Shown piece by piece: positions 48,782-57,450 of a DNA stretch of 64,000 bases. A program made the translations under genes and the position numbers. This stretch comes from a virus. Below the pieces are notes generated by a model. The model saw only the letters and a program-made list of their open reading frames with translations. It made no database searches and was not told the origin of the DNA. The stretch lies in IMG/VR virus record IMGVR_UViG_3300042377_000359, positions 1-64,000 of that record. One strand, 5' to 3'. The first letter of the stretch is position 1; every line of letters starts with the position of its first letter.

Positions 48782-50143
48782 ATGAGTATTACAACTCCTA
48801 ATGCGTTCTCGAAATCAACGATGAACGTACAAACGATAACAGATTTATCGTTCTTAAACCCATTAACCTCTACTTACGATGGTTTCATTCAGAAATATCC
48901 ATTATTAAGCAAGAAGTCATACATTTTGATGACTGAGGCTGAAGGTAAAATTAAATTTACTGAAAACCGTAAATTCTACCACAATGAAAAAGTTGGTAAG
49001 GCTTTACCTGCTTTCGTTGCTGCTGCAAACGTTGCTGCTCCAGATCCAGTTACTGACCCTGTTGTTGTAACTTTAGGTACTGGTTCTTACCAAAATGCTG
49101 GTACTTTATCACCAGTTGCTGTTGGTCAAGTTTACCGTAACGAAGTTAATGGTAACAAATATGAGGTTACTGCTGTAAATAAAACTACTCCAAGTGCTCA
49201 TACTGCTACATTAAAGCCGTTATCTACTCCATCTGTTGCAACTGTAACTGCTGGTGCTAGTTTCGTATTCTTAGTTAACATCGTAGGAGAAGCTTCTACA
49301 ACTAAGGATGGTTTATATGTAAATCGTGAGCAAATCACCAATGAATTAGTTACAATCCGTTCTTTCCAAAAGTACACAGATTGGTCTAAACAAAACGTTA
49401 CAGAGATTAAAGATGCTCAAGGTAACTTCATGGGAATCGAGAAATTAAACGACCCTATGGAAATCGAGCGTTTCTTACAAATGCAAGAAGTTTACTTAAT
49501 GGACGCTGCTCCAGTAACTAACTCTTCTACATTAGGTAATGTTAACAAAGGTTTATTAGAATCAGTTACGGAAAGTTATACTTCAGCTACGACTGTTGAT
49601 GATGCCTTCTTTGCAGAATTAAGACGTAGAAGTGATGCAAATGGTTATACTAATAACTATGATATGCTTTACGATACTGAATTAATGATTAAAGTTTCTA
49701 ACTACATCAAATCTAGCTACCAAAATGGTGCTATCATTTATGTTGATGCTGCTAACTCTGGAAAACCAATGAGTGTTGCTGCAAACTTCCGTTCATATTC
49801 AATCTACGGATTGCAATTAAATATGATGGATTATGCATTCTTCAACTCAGCACAAGTTTGGGGTATCAACCCAGCTCAAGGTTTCTACAAAAACTTTGCA
49901 TTAATGGTTCCTCAAGGTTTAGGTTCAGACTTCCAAACAGGAGAAAGAATCCCTCACTTTGGTGTTCGTTATACAACTGTTGATGGTAAACCAGAAGGTG
50001 AAGTTATCAAGGTTATCAAAACTGGAGGTTTGGCACCAGTGCCTACTGACCAAGAGTTATCAGTAACTGTATCACATACGACTAACAAAGCTGTTCAAGT
50101 ATTTGCCGCTAACGGTTACTTGAAAATTGATTTGAATGCGTAA
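48782..50143 (+). CDS. Major capsid protein
   Basis: 453 residues, assigned by position and composition (HK97-like fold expected). An inserted Ala/Thr/Val-rich beta segment (about 78-160, PDPVTDPVVVTLGTGSYQNAG) precedes the core with FLQMQEVYLMD and VAANFRSYSIYGLQLNMMDY. Codons for Asn, Phe, Tyr and Ile are often C-ending, unlike most neighbours, which fits high expression. A 12-bp hairpin terminator follows directly. Confidence 0.8.
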   Translation: MSITTPNAFSKSTMNVQTITDLSFLNPLTSTYDGFIQKYPLLSKKSYILMTEAEGKIKFTENRKFYHNEKVGKALPAFVAAANVAAPDPVTDPVVVTLGTGSYQNAGTLSPVAVGQVYRNEVNGNKYEVTAVNKTTPSAHTATLKPLSTPSVATVTAGASFVFLVNIVGEASTTKDGLYVNREQITNELVTIRSFQKYTDWSKQNVTEIKDAQGNFMGIEKLNDPMEIERFLQMQEVYLMDAAPVTNSSTLGNVNKGLLESVTESYTSATTVDDAFFAELRRRSDANGYTNNYDMLYDTELMIKVSNYIKSSYQNGAIIYVDAANSGKPMSVAANFRSYSIYGLQLNMMDYAFFNSAQVWGINPAQGFYKNFALMVPQGLGSDFQTGERIPHFGVRYTTVDGKPEGEVIKVIKTGGLAPVPTDQELSVTVSHTTNKAVQVFAANGYLKIDLNA

Positions 50144-50152
50144 TTTTTTTCT

Positions 50153-50180
50153 AAAGGGGGTATCTTCGGATACTCCCTTT
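50153..50180 (+). terminator. 12-bp hairpin with TTCG loop
   Basis: AAAGGGGGTATC-TTCG-GATACTCCCTTT, one G-T pair, 10 nt after the capsid stop. Only a weak T run (ATTATTTTG) follows, so it may reduce rather than stop readthrough or protect the capsid mRNA. Confidence 0.7.
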
Positions 50181-50208
50181 ATTATTTTGAATTTAACTTA
50201 AATTATAT

Positions 50209-51057
50209 ATGGAAACAGAATTAATCAAAAAAAAAGGGTTTCAAAAAAAAGAACCTGTAAAAGATGAAGTAGTTGTAGAAACTATTCAAGAGCAAGAATT
50301 TGGGGTACAAATTGACCCTGATAAAACTTACAAATTTCAATTGATAGGTGATATCTCAAAAGGAACTTATGTTGGTATAAACAACATTTGTGAAGTTTTT
50401 GACCCATCTATTGGTAGAAGAAGAAAGATGCGCTATGTCCCACATTACGATAGTATTTGGATTGACGAGCAACCTGAAGAGCATATTGATTTAACTAACT
50501 ATCCTATCAATTTTTTTATGAGCGAGATGGTAGTTAGTGGTAAAGATAAAAACTTGATTTTATACCTTTTAAACCACGATAGGATTGAAGGTAAACAAAA
50601 TCAAATTTCTAGTAAAGGTCCATTATTCAGATTACAGGATAATGAATTGATTGCTAAAAAAGCATTAGCTAAAACACAATTAGAAAGAGATGCTGTAAAT
50701 AAAGCATTATCTTTAAGTGGTAGTGAGTTAGGTATGGTTACATTTGTATTGTTTGGTAAGGCATTTGAGTCTGAAACAGAAGCATTACAAGCAGTAGCTA
50801 ATTACGCTAAAAATAATCCTAAAGGATTAATTGACATTTGCGATGATCCGCGTACTCGACGTAAATATTTAATTAAGCAAGGTCTTGATAAAAATATTAT
50901 TAAGAGCAAATTTAGTATGTTGAAATGGGGAGCTTCTGAGACAGATATTGTTCAGTTGCCACCAGATAAAGACATGTTATCTTTTGTTACAGATTGGTCA
51001 TTATCAGATGATGGAAAAGACTTCATTGAAGTTTTGAAACGTCAGATGAATAAATAA
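50209..51057 (+). CDS. Head-associated protein, unknown
   Basis: 282 residues with a Lys-rich start containing two A runs (A9 and A8 in the DNA), a beta-rich N-terminal part (VGINNICEVFDPSIGRRRKM), and a helical, charged C-terminal half. It lies between capsid and connector-like genes and is followed by a terminator. Head completion or decoration role is inferred. Confidence 0.55.
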   Translation: METELIKKKGFQKKEPVKDEVVVETIQEQEFGVQIDPDKTYKFQLIGDISKGTYVGINNICEVFDPSIGRRRKMRYVPHYDSIWIDEQPEEHIDLTNYPINFFMSEMVVSGKDKNLILYLLNHDRIEGKQNQISSKGPLFRLQDNELIAKKALAKTQLERDAVNKALSLSGSELGMVTFVLFGKAFESETEALQAVANYAKNNPKGLIDICDDPRTRRKYLIKQGLDKNIIKSKFSMLKWGASETDIVQLPPDKDMLSFVTDWSLSDDGKDFIEVLKRQMNK

Positions 51058-51085
51058 GATAGTTTTTTGTTTTAGTTTTGGTTTG

Positions 51086-51121
51086 AGCACACTTGGATTT
51101 TTCTAAGTGTGCTTTTTTTTT
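51086..51121 (+). terminator. Rho-independent terminator
   Basis: AGCACACTT pairs with AAGTGTGCT (9 bp), followed by eight T. It lies 28 nt after the stop at 51057, directly before the next promoter box. Confidence 0.9.
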
Positions 51122-51131
51122 CATATATTTG
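51119..51131 (+). promoter_or_regulatory. Late promoter word, one mismatch
   Basis: TTTCATATATTTG with the -7 box TATATTTG at 51124-51131; the ATG at 51138 follows after 6 nt. Confidence 0.6.
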
Positions 51132-51137
51132 CTTACA

Positions 51138-51806
51138 ATGACACAGTCTATTAATGATACCTATCTATTTGTACAGGAGCTTATTAATAAGCAACAAAAT
51201 GGATATTTGCCGCCTGATGAATTTAATCGTTTGATTAACCAGGCTCAGTATGCTCGTTTTAATGAGTTGTATGGTAAACCTGAGCAATATGCTGCGGTGA
51301 ATATGCCGGTAGCTAAGATGGCTTATGCAAGGACTCAAGAGATTTCTGAGAAGCTTTCTCCATTTGTTACTGAGGTATCATTGCCGGTAACAGTAGGAGT
51401 GGCTACTGTACCTGTTAATTTAGTGCATGCTGTATCTATGAGATATGGAACTAGGGTAGTAAAGAGAGTTGAATACGATAGATTATCTTCATTCTTAAAC
51501 TCGGTTATTGATACTCCAAATGCTGATTTCCCTATCTATGTACAATTAGATGGTCAATATAAAATATACCCTACAACAGTTACTCCTGTTACATTAGATT
51601 ACTTAAGAGTACCTAATGAAGCAGTTTGGGGTTATACTGTAGTTAGTGGAAGACCTGTTTACAATTCAGGAACATCGACGGACTTAGAATGGGATGAAAC
51701 AGAAATTACCAATATTTGTATGAAGTTATTAAGTATGTTTGGTATATCTGTTAAAGACCAACAAATGGTTAATTACGCTGAACAACAAAAAGCACAAGGT
51801 AACTAA
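51138..51806 (+). CDS. Head-tail connector-like protein
   Basis: 222 residues from ATG 51138; a longer frame would cross the promoter and terminator. Contains FVQELINKQQNGYLPPDEFN, IQLDGQYKIYPTT-like beta strands, and LEWDETEITNICMKLLSMFG, a pattern seen in connector/ring proteins of crAss-like and other Bacteroidota podovirus-like phages. Assembly role inferred. Confidence 0.6.
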   Translation: MTQSINDTYLFVQELINKQQNGYLPPDEFNRLINQAQYARFNELYGKPEQYAAVNMPVAKMAYARTQEISEKLSPFVTEVSLPVTVGVATVPVNLVHAVSMRYGTRVVKRVEYDRLSSFLNSVIDTPNADFPIYVQLDGQYKIYPTTVTPVTLDYLRVPNEAVWGYTVVSGRPVYNSGTSTDLEWDETEITNICMKLLSMFGISVKDQQMVNYAEQQKAQGN

Positions 51807-51808
51807 AA

Positions 51809-52447
51809 ATGACAAAAAGAGAATTAGCTGAATCGATTATAGTTGACGTATATGGCGGACAGCCAGCGGAGTCTTCAGATATAACCCCTAGACAAGTAGG
51901 TCTTTTGATTAATAATGCTTTGGCCGAAATGGCTAAAAAGTCTTTTTATGAAAATTCAAACTTAGAAGGTGTAGCATATGCGAATGATGAATTTATTTGT
52001 ACATTTAGTAACATTGCTTTAAATAACTCAAACGGTCAAGATACTTCAGGTTATAAGTGGTTTGATATGCCAACGGCTCCGGTAGGATTACCAAAGTCAA
52101 GAGGTATTGTTTTTGTTGGTGCTAATAGAGGTGCTGAGAATCCATTTAGAAAAATACCTGCAAGTATGATTTCTGTATATTTAACTACAGTTATCCCTAA
52201 TACAGTTTACTATTGGGTTGAAGGTTCTAGAGGGTATGTTTGTGCTTCTGATAGAAACCAAGCATTACCATCAACATTAAGAGTAAAAACAATAGGAAGC
52301 GATGCTAATAACCTTGATGCGGAATTAAGCGCATCTTTAGACGCTATCTCAGAAATTCATAAAATGGTTGTTGCTCAATTAAGAATGCAACAACAATCGG
52401 GTAAAGATACAACAAACGATAATTTGGACATTAACGACGTTAGATAA
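51809..52447 (+). CDS. Structural connector-like protein
   Basis: 212 residues, alpha/beta, beginning TKRELAESIIVDVYGGQPAE and ending in helices with ISEIHKMVVAQLRMQQ. It sits in a tightly packed run (2-nt gaps) of probable neck proteins. No certain family. Confidence 0.55.
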   Translation: MTKRELAESIIVDVYGGQPAESSDITPRQVGLLINNALAEMAKKSFYENSNLEGVAYANDEFICTFSNIALNNSNGQDTSGYKWFDMPTAPVGLPKSRGIVFVGANRGAENPFRKIPASMISVYLTTVIPNTVYYWVEGSRGYVCASDRNQALPSTLRVKTIGSDANNLDAELSASLDAISEIHKMVVAQLRMQQQSGKDTTNDNLDINDVR

Positions 52448-52449
52448 TT

Positions 52450-53208
52450 ATGCAATCATTATACATTCCTCTTTCAGATGTAGTAAACAGCTATCTTAAC
52501 GAAGCTGAGTTATCTCCTGATGACAACTTTGTTAGATTCTATAAGGTAGCCTTAGAGGGATTTAAAAACGAATTAATGTCAGATTTTGCTGCTCCTGTAA
52601 AGACAGTTAATTTAACTGTGCTTGCTAATAAAACAGCATTGCTTCCATTGGATTATATTAACTATTCAAGAATAGGCGTTGTAAATGAAAATGGCGAAAT
52701 TGCTACATTATCTGAAAATGAAATATTAACATTTAATAGATCTATTAATGCAGATAGATTAGACCAACCTGAAGATTACCAAACAATTTTAAATGGAACT
52801 CAATATCTATATTGGGCTACTGCATCCCCTGTTGGAGTTCAGTATCAATCTTTATTTGGTATTGGGTCTCAAACAAATATTGGAGAATTTAGAATAGATA
52901 AATATGGTGGGCAGATTATATTTGATTTTAATTTTAACTATGATAGGGTTGTGCTTGAATATCTTGCGGTTGCTGGAATGGATGAAAACAACTATTATTG
53001 CGATGAGCAATTACAGGCCGCAATCAAAGCATACATCTACTGGGCTACTATGCGAACTAAGAAAAATTATTCTTTAGCTGACAAAGCAGAAGCTAAACGT
53101 AATTTCTATCGCGAGCGTAAGAATGCCGTTATGCGTATGAACCCAATTGACTTAACTCAAACTAATGAGAAGATTTTAAGAGGCACATATTTAGCAGCTA
53201 AACAATAA
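52450..53208 (+). CDS. Tail-tubular-A-like neck protein
   Basis: 252 residues; the arrangement of an N-terminal helix (FVRFYKVALEGFKNELMSD), a beta domain (VNLTVLANKTALLPLDYINY) and a C-terminal helical AAIKAYIYWATMR segment matches T7 gp11-type adaptor proteins of podoviruses in outline. Coupled to the next gene by TAATG. Confidence 0.6.
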   Translation: MQSLYIPLSDVVNSYLNEAELSPDDNFVRFYKVALEGFKNELMSDFAAPVKTVNLTVLANKTALLPLDYINYSRIGVVNENGEIATLSENEILTFNRSINADRLDQPEDYQTILNGTQYLYWATASPVGVQYQSLFGIGSQTNIGEFRIDKYGGQIIFDFNFNYDRVVLEYLAVAGMDENNYYCDEQLQAAIKAYIYWATMRTKKNYSLADKAEAKRNFYRERKNAVMRMNPIDLTQTNEKILRGTYLAAKQ

Positions 53209-56200
53209 TGATTGATAAGAAGATATTTGCCGGTGGCAAAATGAATAAGGACGATGATCAGCATTTGTTGCCTAAAAATGATTGGGTAGATGCTAGAAAC
53301 GTTCGTATTAACTCAACTGCTGATGGTTATTTAGGTTCATTCTCTAATATGAAGGGAATGGATTTATTGTACACACTTCCAGTTTCTATTGAGCCTAGCA
53401 CGGTTATTGGTGCTAAGGGATTTGATAATACTAATAAAATTTATTTCTTTGTTGCTGACCCTAATGGGAATAATAAAGTAATTGAATATAATGGTGCTAC
53501 AAATACCACAACTATTATTATAGAAGACTTAACAGATACAGGAGGAATTCCTGTATTAAATTTTAGTACATCTTATAGAATTAACCACATTGATTTATTA
53601 GACGGAAAATATTTATTATGGACCGATGGATTTAACCCACCTAGATATTATGATTTAAACAAAGATTATGGAGTGATAACTGAGCGTGATATATCAATGA
53701 TTAAATACGCTCCTAATACACCTCCCGCAAATCTTGCTGTTATTGATAACCCTTCTATTTTAGCTAATAAAATTAAAGATACAAATTATCAGTTTGCATA
53801 TAGATGGATTTATTGGGATAATAGTAAATCTACATTTTCCCCAATAAGTGATATTTCAAACCAAAACGGAAGAGCCAGCGGGGCTTTATCTAAAGGACTT
53901 CCTGAATGGTATTCTTCAAGTTTAACTTTTAATTATGAAGGTGGGGGAGATTTAGTAAAAGGCGTTGATATTATGTCTAGGATTGGGAATACTGGCGATT
54001 GGGCTATTATTAATTCTCTTGATTACGAAAAAGGAGATTTTAGGAATTCTTATGCACTTAATTTAGTTTTAGCCCCAACATCTACTAACTATTTAATTAG
54101 TGTTACTTATTTAGGAGTTACATACAATTTTGGGGGCACATATACTAGTTCAACAACAACAAATATTTATGGTAATTTAAAAACAAATTTTGATGCGCTA
54201 GGTTTAACAGGATTAATATGTACTGTTTATCAATCTGGAACAAATTATTTAAGTCAAGATCAATATTTAGTAATTACTTCAACTGCAAATGGAACTATTT
54301 TTACTATACAAACAACTACCCCGCAAACAGTAAATGCTGTTCAAACAAGTTATTTACAATCAAATGCACAAACAAACACTTATGTGTTTACTGATTTTCA
54401 GCCTGTAAATATTATAGACCAATCCGAGGCAAGTAGACCATTTGATTATGTCCCATTAAAAGCAGAAGCACAAGCTTTAGCTAATGGTAATCATGTTGTT
54501 TATGGTAATTATACTGAAGGGTACGATAATGTTGTAATTGATGCTTCTGCTAGGAAAGCTTTAATGTCATTAAATGCTGCTTCTGTAAATTTGACTGTTA
54601 CTCAAGAGAATTATACCTTTTCCGCAGAGCAATGGATTAAATTTACTTTTACTGGCACTCCTGTTCCCGGAGATGTATTTGTTATTACTAAATACAACCC
54701 AGTAGATAGTCAATACACATATTCTGTACCATATGAAAGCGGAGAAACTGAAACTGATTTTATTTATAGAATAGCATTTTTATTGGGAACTTATTTTGAA
54801 GGAATATCAAATGTTTACAGTGGTCCGATTATTGGGAATAGTTTTCTTATAAAAAAGAATGGAATTGATATAAAATATTTAATTGGAGTATTAAGTTCAA
54901 ATACAATTCAAGGGTTAAAAACATCAGATGAATATCAGTATGGATTAGTTTATATTGATGCTGCAGGAAGATACGGAGCTGTTAACACATCTCAATCATT
55001 AGTTGTTAATTCAAACCCTTTAGATAAATTTAATGGCGGATTGTGGACCTATGTAACGGGGCAAATAACTGTTAAATCAAGACCTCCTGTTTGGGCTGAT
55101 AAATATGCTTTTGTAAGAACTAAAAGAAAAAAAATAGATTTCTTTTTAGATGTTTTTGCAAATACTATTATTAAAACTGGTTCAATTGCTGCTGTTGATA
55201 TTCAAACAGCATTATTAGAAACTAACGAAAGGTATGGAACTAACTTGTCTTATTCTTGGGTTAAAGGGGATAGGATTAGGTTTATAAATAAAAGCGCGGT
55301 TAATACAAACGAATTTATCAGTCTTGATACAGAAATTACTTCTGTAAATGATGAGGGTAATTTAATCATTGCTGCTAATACTGCGCCTACGGATATGAGT
55401 GCATCCGGATATTATTATAGTTTCTTTTGTGAAATATATAGACCCTCTGCAGTAATTAATGATAATTTGTTTTGGGAAATTGCCGAATTTGGAGATGTTG
55501 GAAATAAAAGTCTTTCTAATCGTTATCATAAAAAAATATATAGTTCTCTTGGTAATCAAGACCAAAGTGCATCTTCCCCCTCAACTACCCCCTTAATACA
55601 TACATCGCAAACAGGAGATGTTTGGTATAAAAATAGATTTTTACCAGTATCAAATTCTGTTGAACCAATTATTGGGCAAGCTTATTACGAAGCTTGGTGT
55701 GAGTCACCGTCCTTCTCAGATTTTAATTGTGACACTTTTACTACAGATGCAGGAAGAGCTAATCAACAAAATGCTTTTGAAAAGCAAGTTACATACAATT
55801 CTACAGTTAGATTTGGTAATGGATATGTACCAGGAACTCAAATAAACAATATTAACTCATTCTCAAATGAATCTTACCAAGATTATAGTAATCTTTATGG
55901 ATCAATTCAAAAGTTAGATATTGATGGAAGTGTGATGATTGTTGGCCAAAAACTAAGACTTGGAAGGGTTCGTGTATTTGAAAAATTAATTATTGACAAA
56001 GTTGATGATACTTTAGTTTCAAATTCTGAAAATCTTCTAAACGGAATTGTTTATTATGATTTTGAAGCCGGCATTGGGGATTCACCTGAAGCATATGTTC
56101 GCGCTGGAAGTAAGGTTTATGGAGTAGATAAAAATAGAGGTATTGTTTGGAGATTAGCTCAAAATGGTATAACACCTATTTCTATTACTGCTAAAATGAA

Positions 56201-56816
56201 TACTTATTTTAGAGCTTATTTAAGAACTGCAACAGTTGTGCGTGGAGGTTTTGACCCTAAGAATCAGGAATATGTAATTTATTCTTTGGCAGGGGGTGGC
56301 TTATCTGGTACAGTAATATTCTCTGAAAATTCAGATGGATTTACTTCTTTCTTAGATATTGTTCCTAATTACTTTGCAACACTCAAGAATGACTTATACT
56401 CATTTGGGGGCGATAAATTTTATAGGCATAATGCAACTAATGCTTATGGTAATTTTTATGGAACAAATTACGACGCTACAGTTACTATTGTTTCAAACGA
56501 GTCTCCTGTAATAAAGAAATCATTTATAGCTATAAACGAAGTCACTAATGACACTTGGGACGCTACAGAGATAAACACTTCACTTAGTCAAACATCGTCA
56601 CTCTTAGAGTCTGATTTTGCTGTTTTGGAAGGGGAATCACACGCGGCATTCTTGAGAGATTCAAGAACTACTCCGGGAGTTACTTATCCATTAATTAATG
56701 GAGATCAGCTAAAGGGCAAATGGATTAAAGTCAAATTAAGAAATAATAGTACAAATTTCGTATATTTGTTATCGGTTGGAATAAAGTACGTTCAGTCACC
56801 TCAAACAGGATTATAA
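53208..56816 (+). CDS. Large tail-nozzle/stabilisation protein
   Basis: 1,202 residues. The start GGKMNKDDDQHLLPKNDWVD and ARNVRI...GSFSNMKG, followed by repeated beta strands with aromatic turns, is typical of the beta-propeller tail proteins (P22 gp10/T7 gp12 type; stabilisation protein of crAss-like phages). It is longer than those, with added beta-rich inserts (about 280-420). It would form the short tail with its N-terminal neighbour. Confidence 0.68.
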   Translation: MIDKKIFAGGKMNKDDDQHLLPKNDWVDARNVRINSTADGYLGSFSNMKGMDLLYTLPVSIEPSTVIGAKGFDNTNKIYFFVADPNGNNKVIEYNGATNTTTIIIEDLTDTGGIPVLNFSTSYRINHIDLLDGKYLLWTDGFNPPRYYDLNKDYGVITERDISMIKYAPNTPPANLAVIDNPSILANKIKDTNYQFAYRWIYWDNSKSTFSPISDISNQNGRASGALSKGLPEWYSSSLTFNYEGGGDLVKGVDIMSRIGNTGDWAIINSLDYEKGDFRNSYALNLVLAPTSTNYLISVTYLGVTYNFGGTYTSSTTTNIYGNLKTNFDALGLTGLICTVYQSGTNYLSQDQYLVITSTANGTIFTIQTTTPQTVNAVQTSYLQSNAQTNTYVFTDFQPVNIIDQSEASRPFDYVPLKAEAQALANGNHVVYGNYTEGYDNVVIDASARKALMSLNAASVNLTVTQENYTFSAEQWIKFTFTGTPVPGDVFVITKYNPVDSQYTYSVPYESGETETDFIYRIAFLLGTYFEGISNVYSGPIIGNSFLIKKNGIDIKYLIGVLSSNTIQGLKTSDEYQYGLVYIDAAGRYGAVNTSQSLVVNSNPLDKFNGGLWTYVTGQITVKSRPPVWADKYAFVRTKRKKIDFFLDVFANTIIKTGSIAAVDIQTALLETNERYGTNLSYSWVKGDRIRFINKSAVNTNEFISLDTEITSVNDEGNLIIAANTAPTDMSASGYYYSFFCEIYRPSAVINDNLFWEIAEFGDVGNKSLSNRYHKKIYSSLGNQDQSASSPSTTPLIHTSQTGDVWYKNRFLPVSNSVEPIIGQAYYEAWCESPSFSDFNCDTFTTDAGRANQQNAFEKQVTYNSTVRFGNGYVPGTQINNINSFSNESYQDYSNLYGSIQKLDIDGSVMIVGQKLRLGRVRVFEKLIIDKVDDTLVSNSENLLNGIVYYDFEAGIGDSPEAYVRAGSKVYGVDKNRGIVWRLAQNGITPISITAKMNTYFRAYLRTATVVRGGFDPKNQEYVIYSLAGGGLSGTVIFSENSDGFTSFLDIVPNYFATLKNDLYSFGGDKFYRHNATNAYGNFYGTNYDATVTIVSNESPVIKKSFIAINEVTNDTWDATEINTSLSQTSSLLESDFAVLEGESHAAFLRDSRTTPGVTYPLINGDQLKGKWIKVKLRNNSTNFVYLLSVGIKYVQSPQTGL
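56756..56768 (+). promoter_or_regulatory. Late promoter word inside a coding end
   Basis: TTTCGTATATTTG, the same 13-mer as at 38396 and 45311, in the last 60 nt of the large tail gene; it would start transcripts for the internal-virion genes from 56818. Confidence 0.55.
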
Positions 56817-56817
56817 T

Positions 56818-57450
56818 ATGTTAGGAGTTTTAATAGGAGCAGCAGTAGCAAAGGCTGCATTAGGCGGATACCAATACTATCAAGGCCGTAAAATGGAAAA
56901 AGGTAATAAGCTTGAGAACCAACAAGTAGGTTCTGAGTATACCAAAAATTTAGCTGCTTCTCAAAGAATGGCTGCTGAAGGTATGCCAGAACAAGCTTAT
57001 CAAAATCAAGCTAACCAAATTAACCAAAATATGGCATTTGGAGCTAGACAACTTCAGACAGGTAGAAATACTGCTGGTGCTTTAGCAGGAGTTGTTGGTG
57101 CTGGAAATAAAGGATATAATCAATTAAACGCGCAAGACGCTGTAGCCCGTCAACAAAATCAATTAAGAGTATTAAATGCAAGAGAAATTATTGCTCGTGC
57201 TAAACAAAGAAGTTACGACCAAACAGCTTCGGCTGCTGCTGCAATGAAGGGTGCAGGTATTCAGAATATAGGTGGCGCTGCAGATATGGGTGGTTATTAC
57301 GCTGCAACATTAGGAGGTGCAGGTAAAACAACTGGATCATCTAATTTAAATACAGGTTCTAGTTTTGCTTCTAATCCTAGTAATTCTGATTGGTCAAAAG
57401 CTACAATGAAAAGGTTGACTTCAAATAGCAATTACAAATTTAGAGATTAA
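56818..57450 (+). CDS. Internal virion-like protein, small
   Basis: 210 residues: an N-terminal hydrophobic helix (LIGAAVAKAALGGYQYY), then Ala/Gln/Asn-rich helices (YQNQANQINQNMAFGARQLQ). It resembles small T7 gp14-like internal core proteins in composition. It may be ejected into the cell envelope at infection. Joined to the next gene by a 1-nt overlap. Confidence 0.55.
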   Translation: MLGVLIGAAVAKAALGGYQYYQGRKMEKGNKLENQQVGSEYTKNLAASQRMAAEGMPEQAYQNQANQINQNMAFGARQLQTGRNTAGALAGVVGAGNKGYNQLNAQDAVARQQNQLRVLNAREIIARAKQRSYDQTASAAAAMKGAGIQNIGGAADMGGYYAATLGGAGKTTGSSNLNTGSSFASNPSNSDWSKATMKRLTSNSNYKFRD

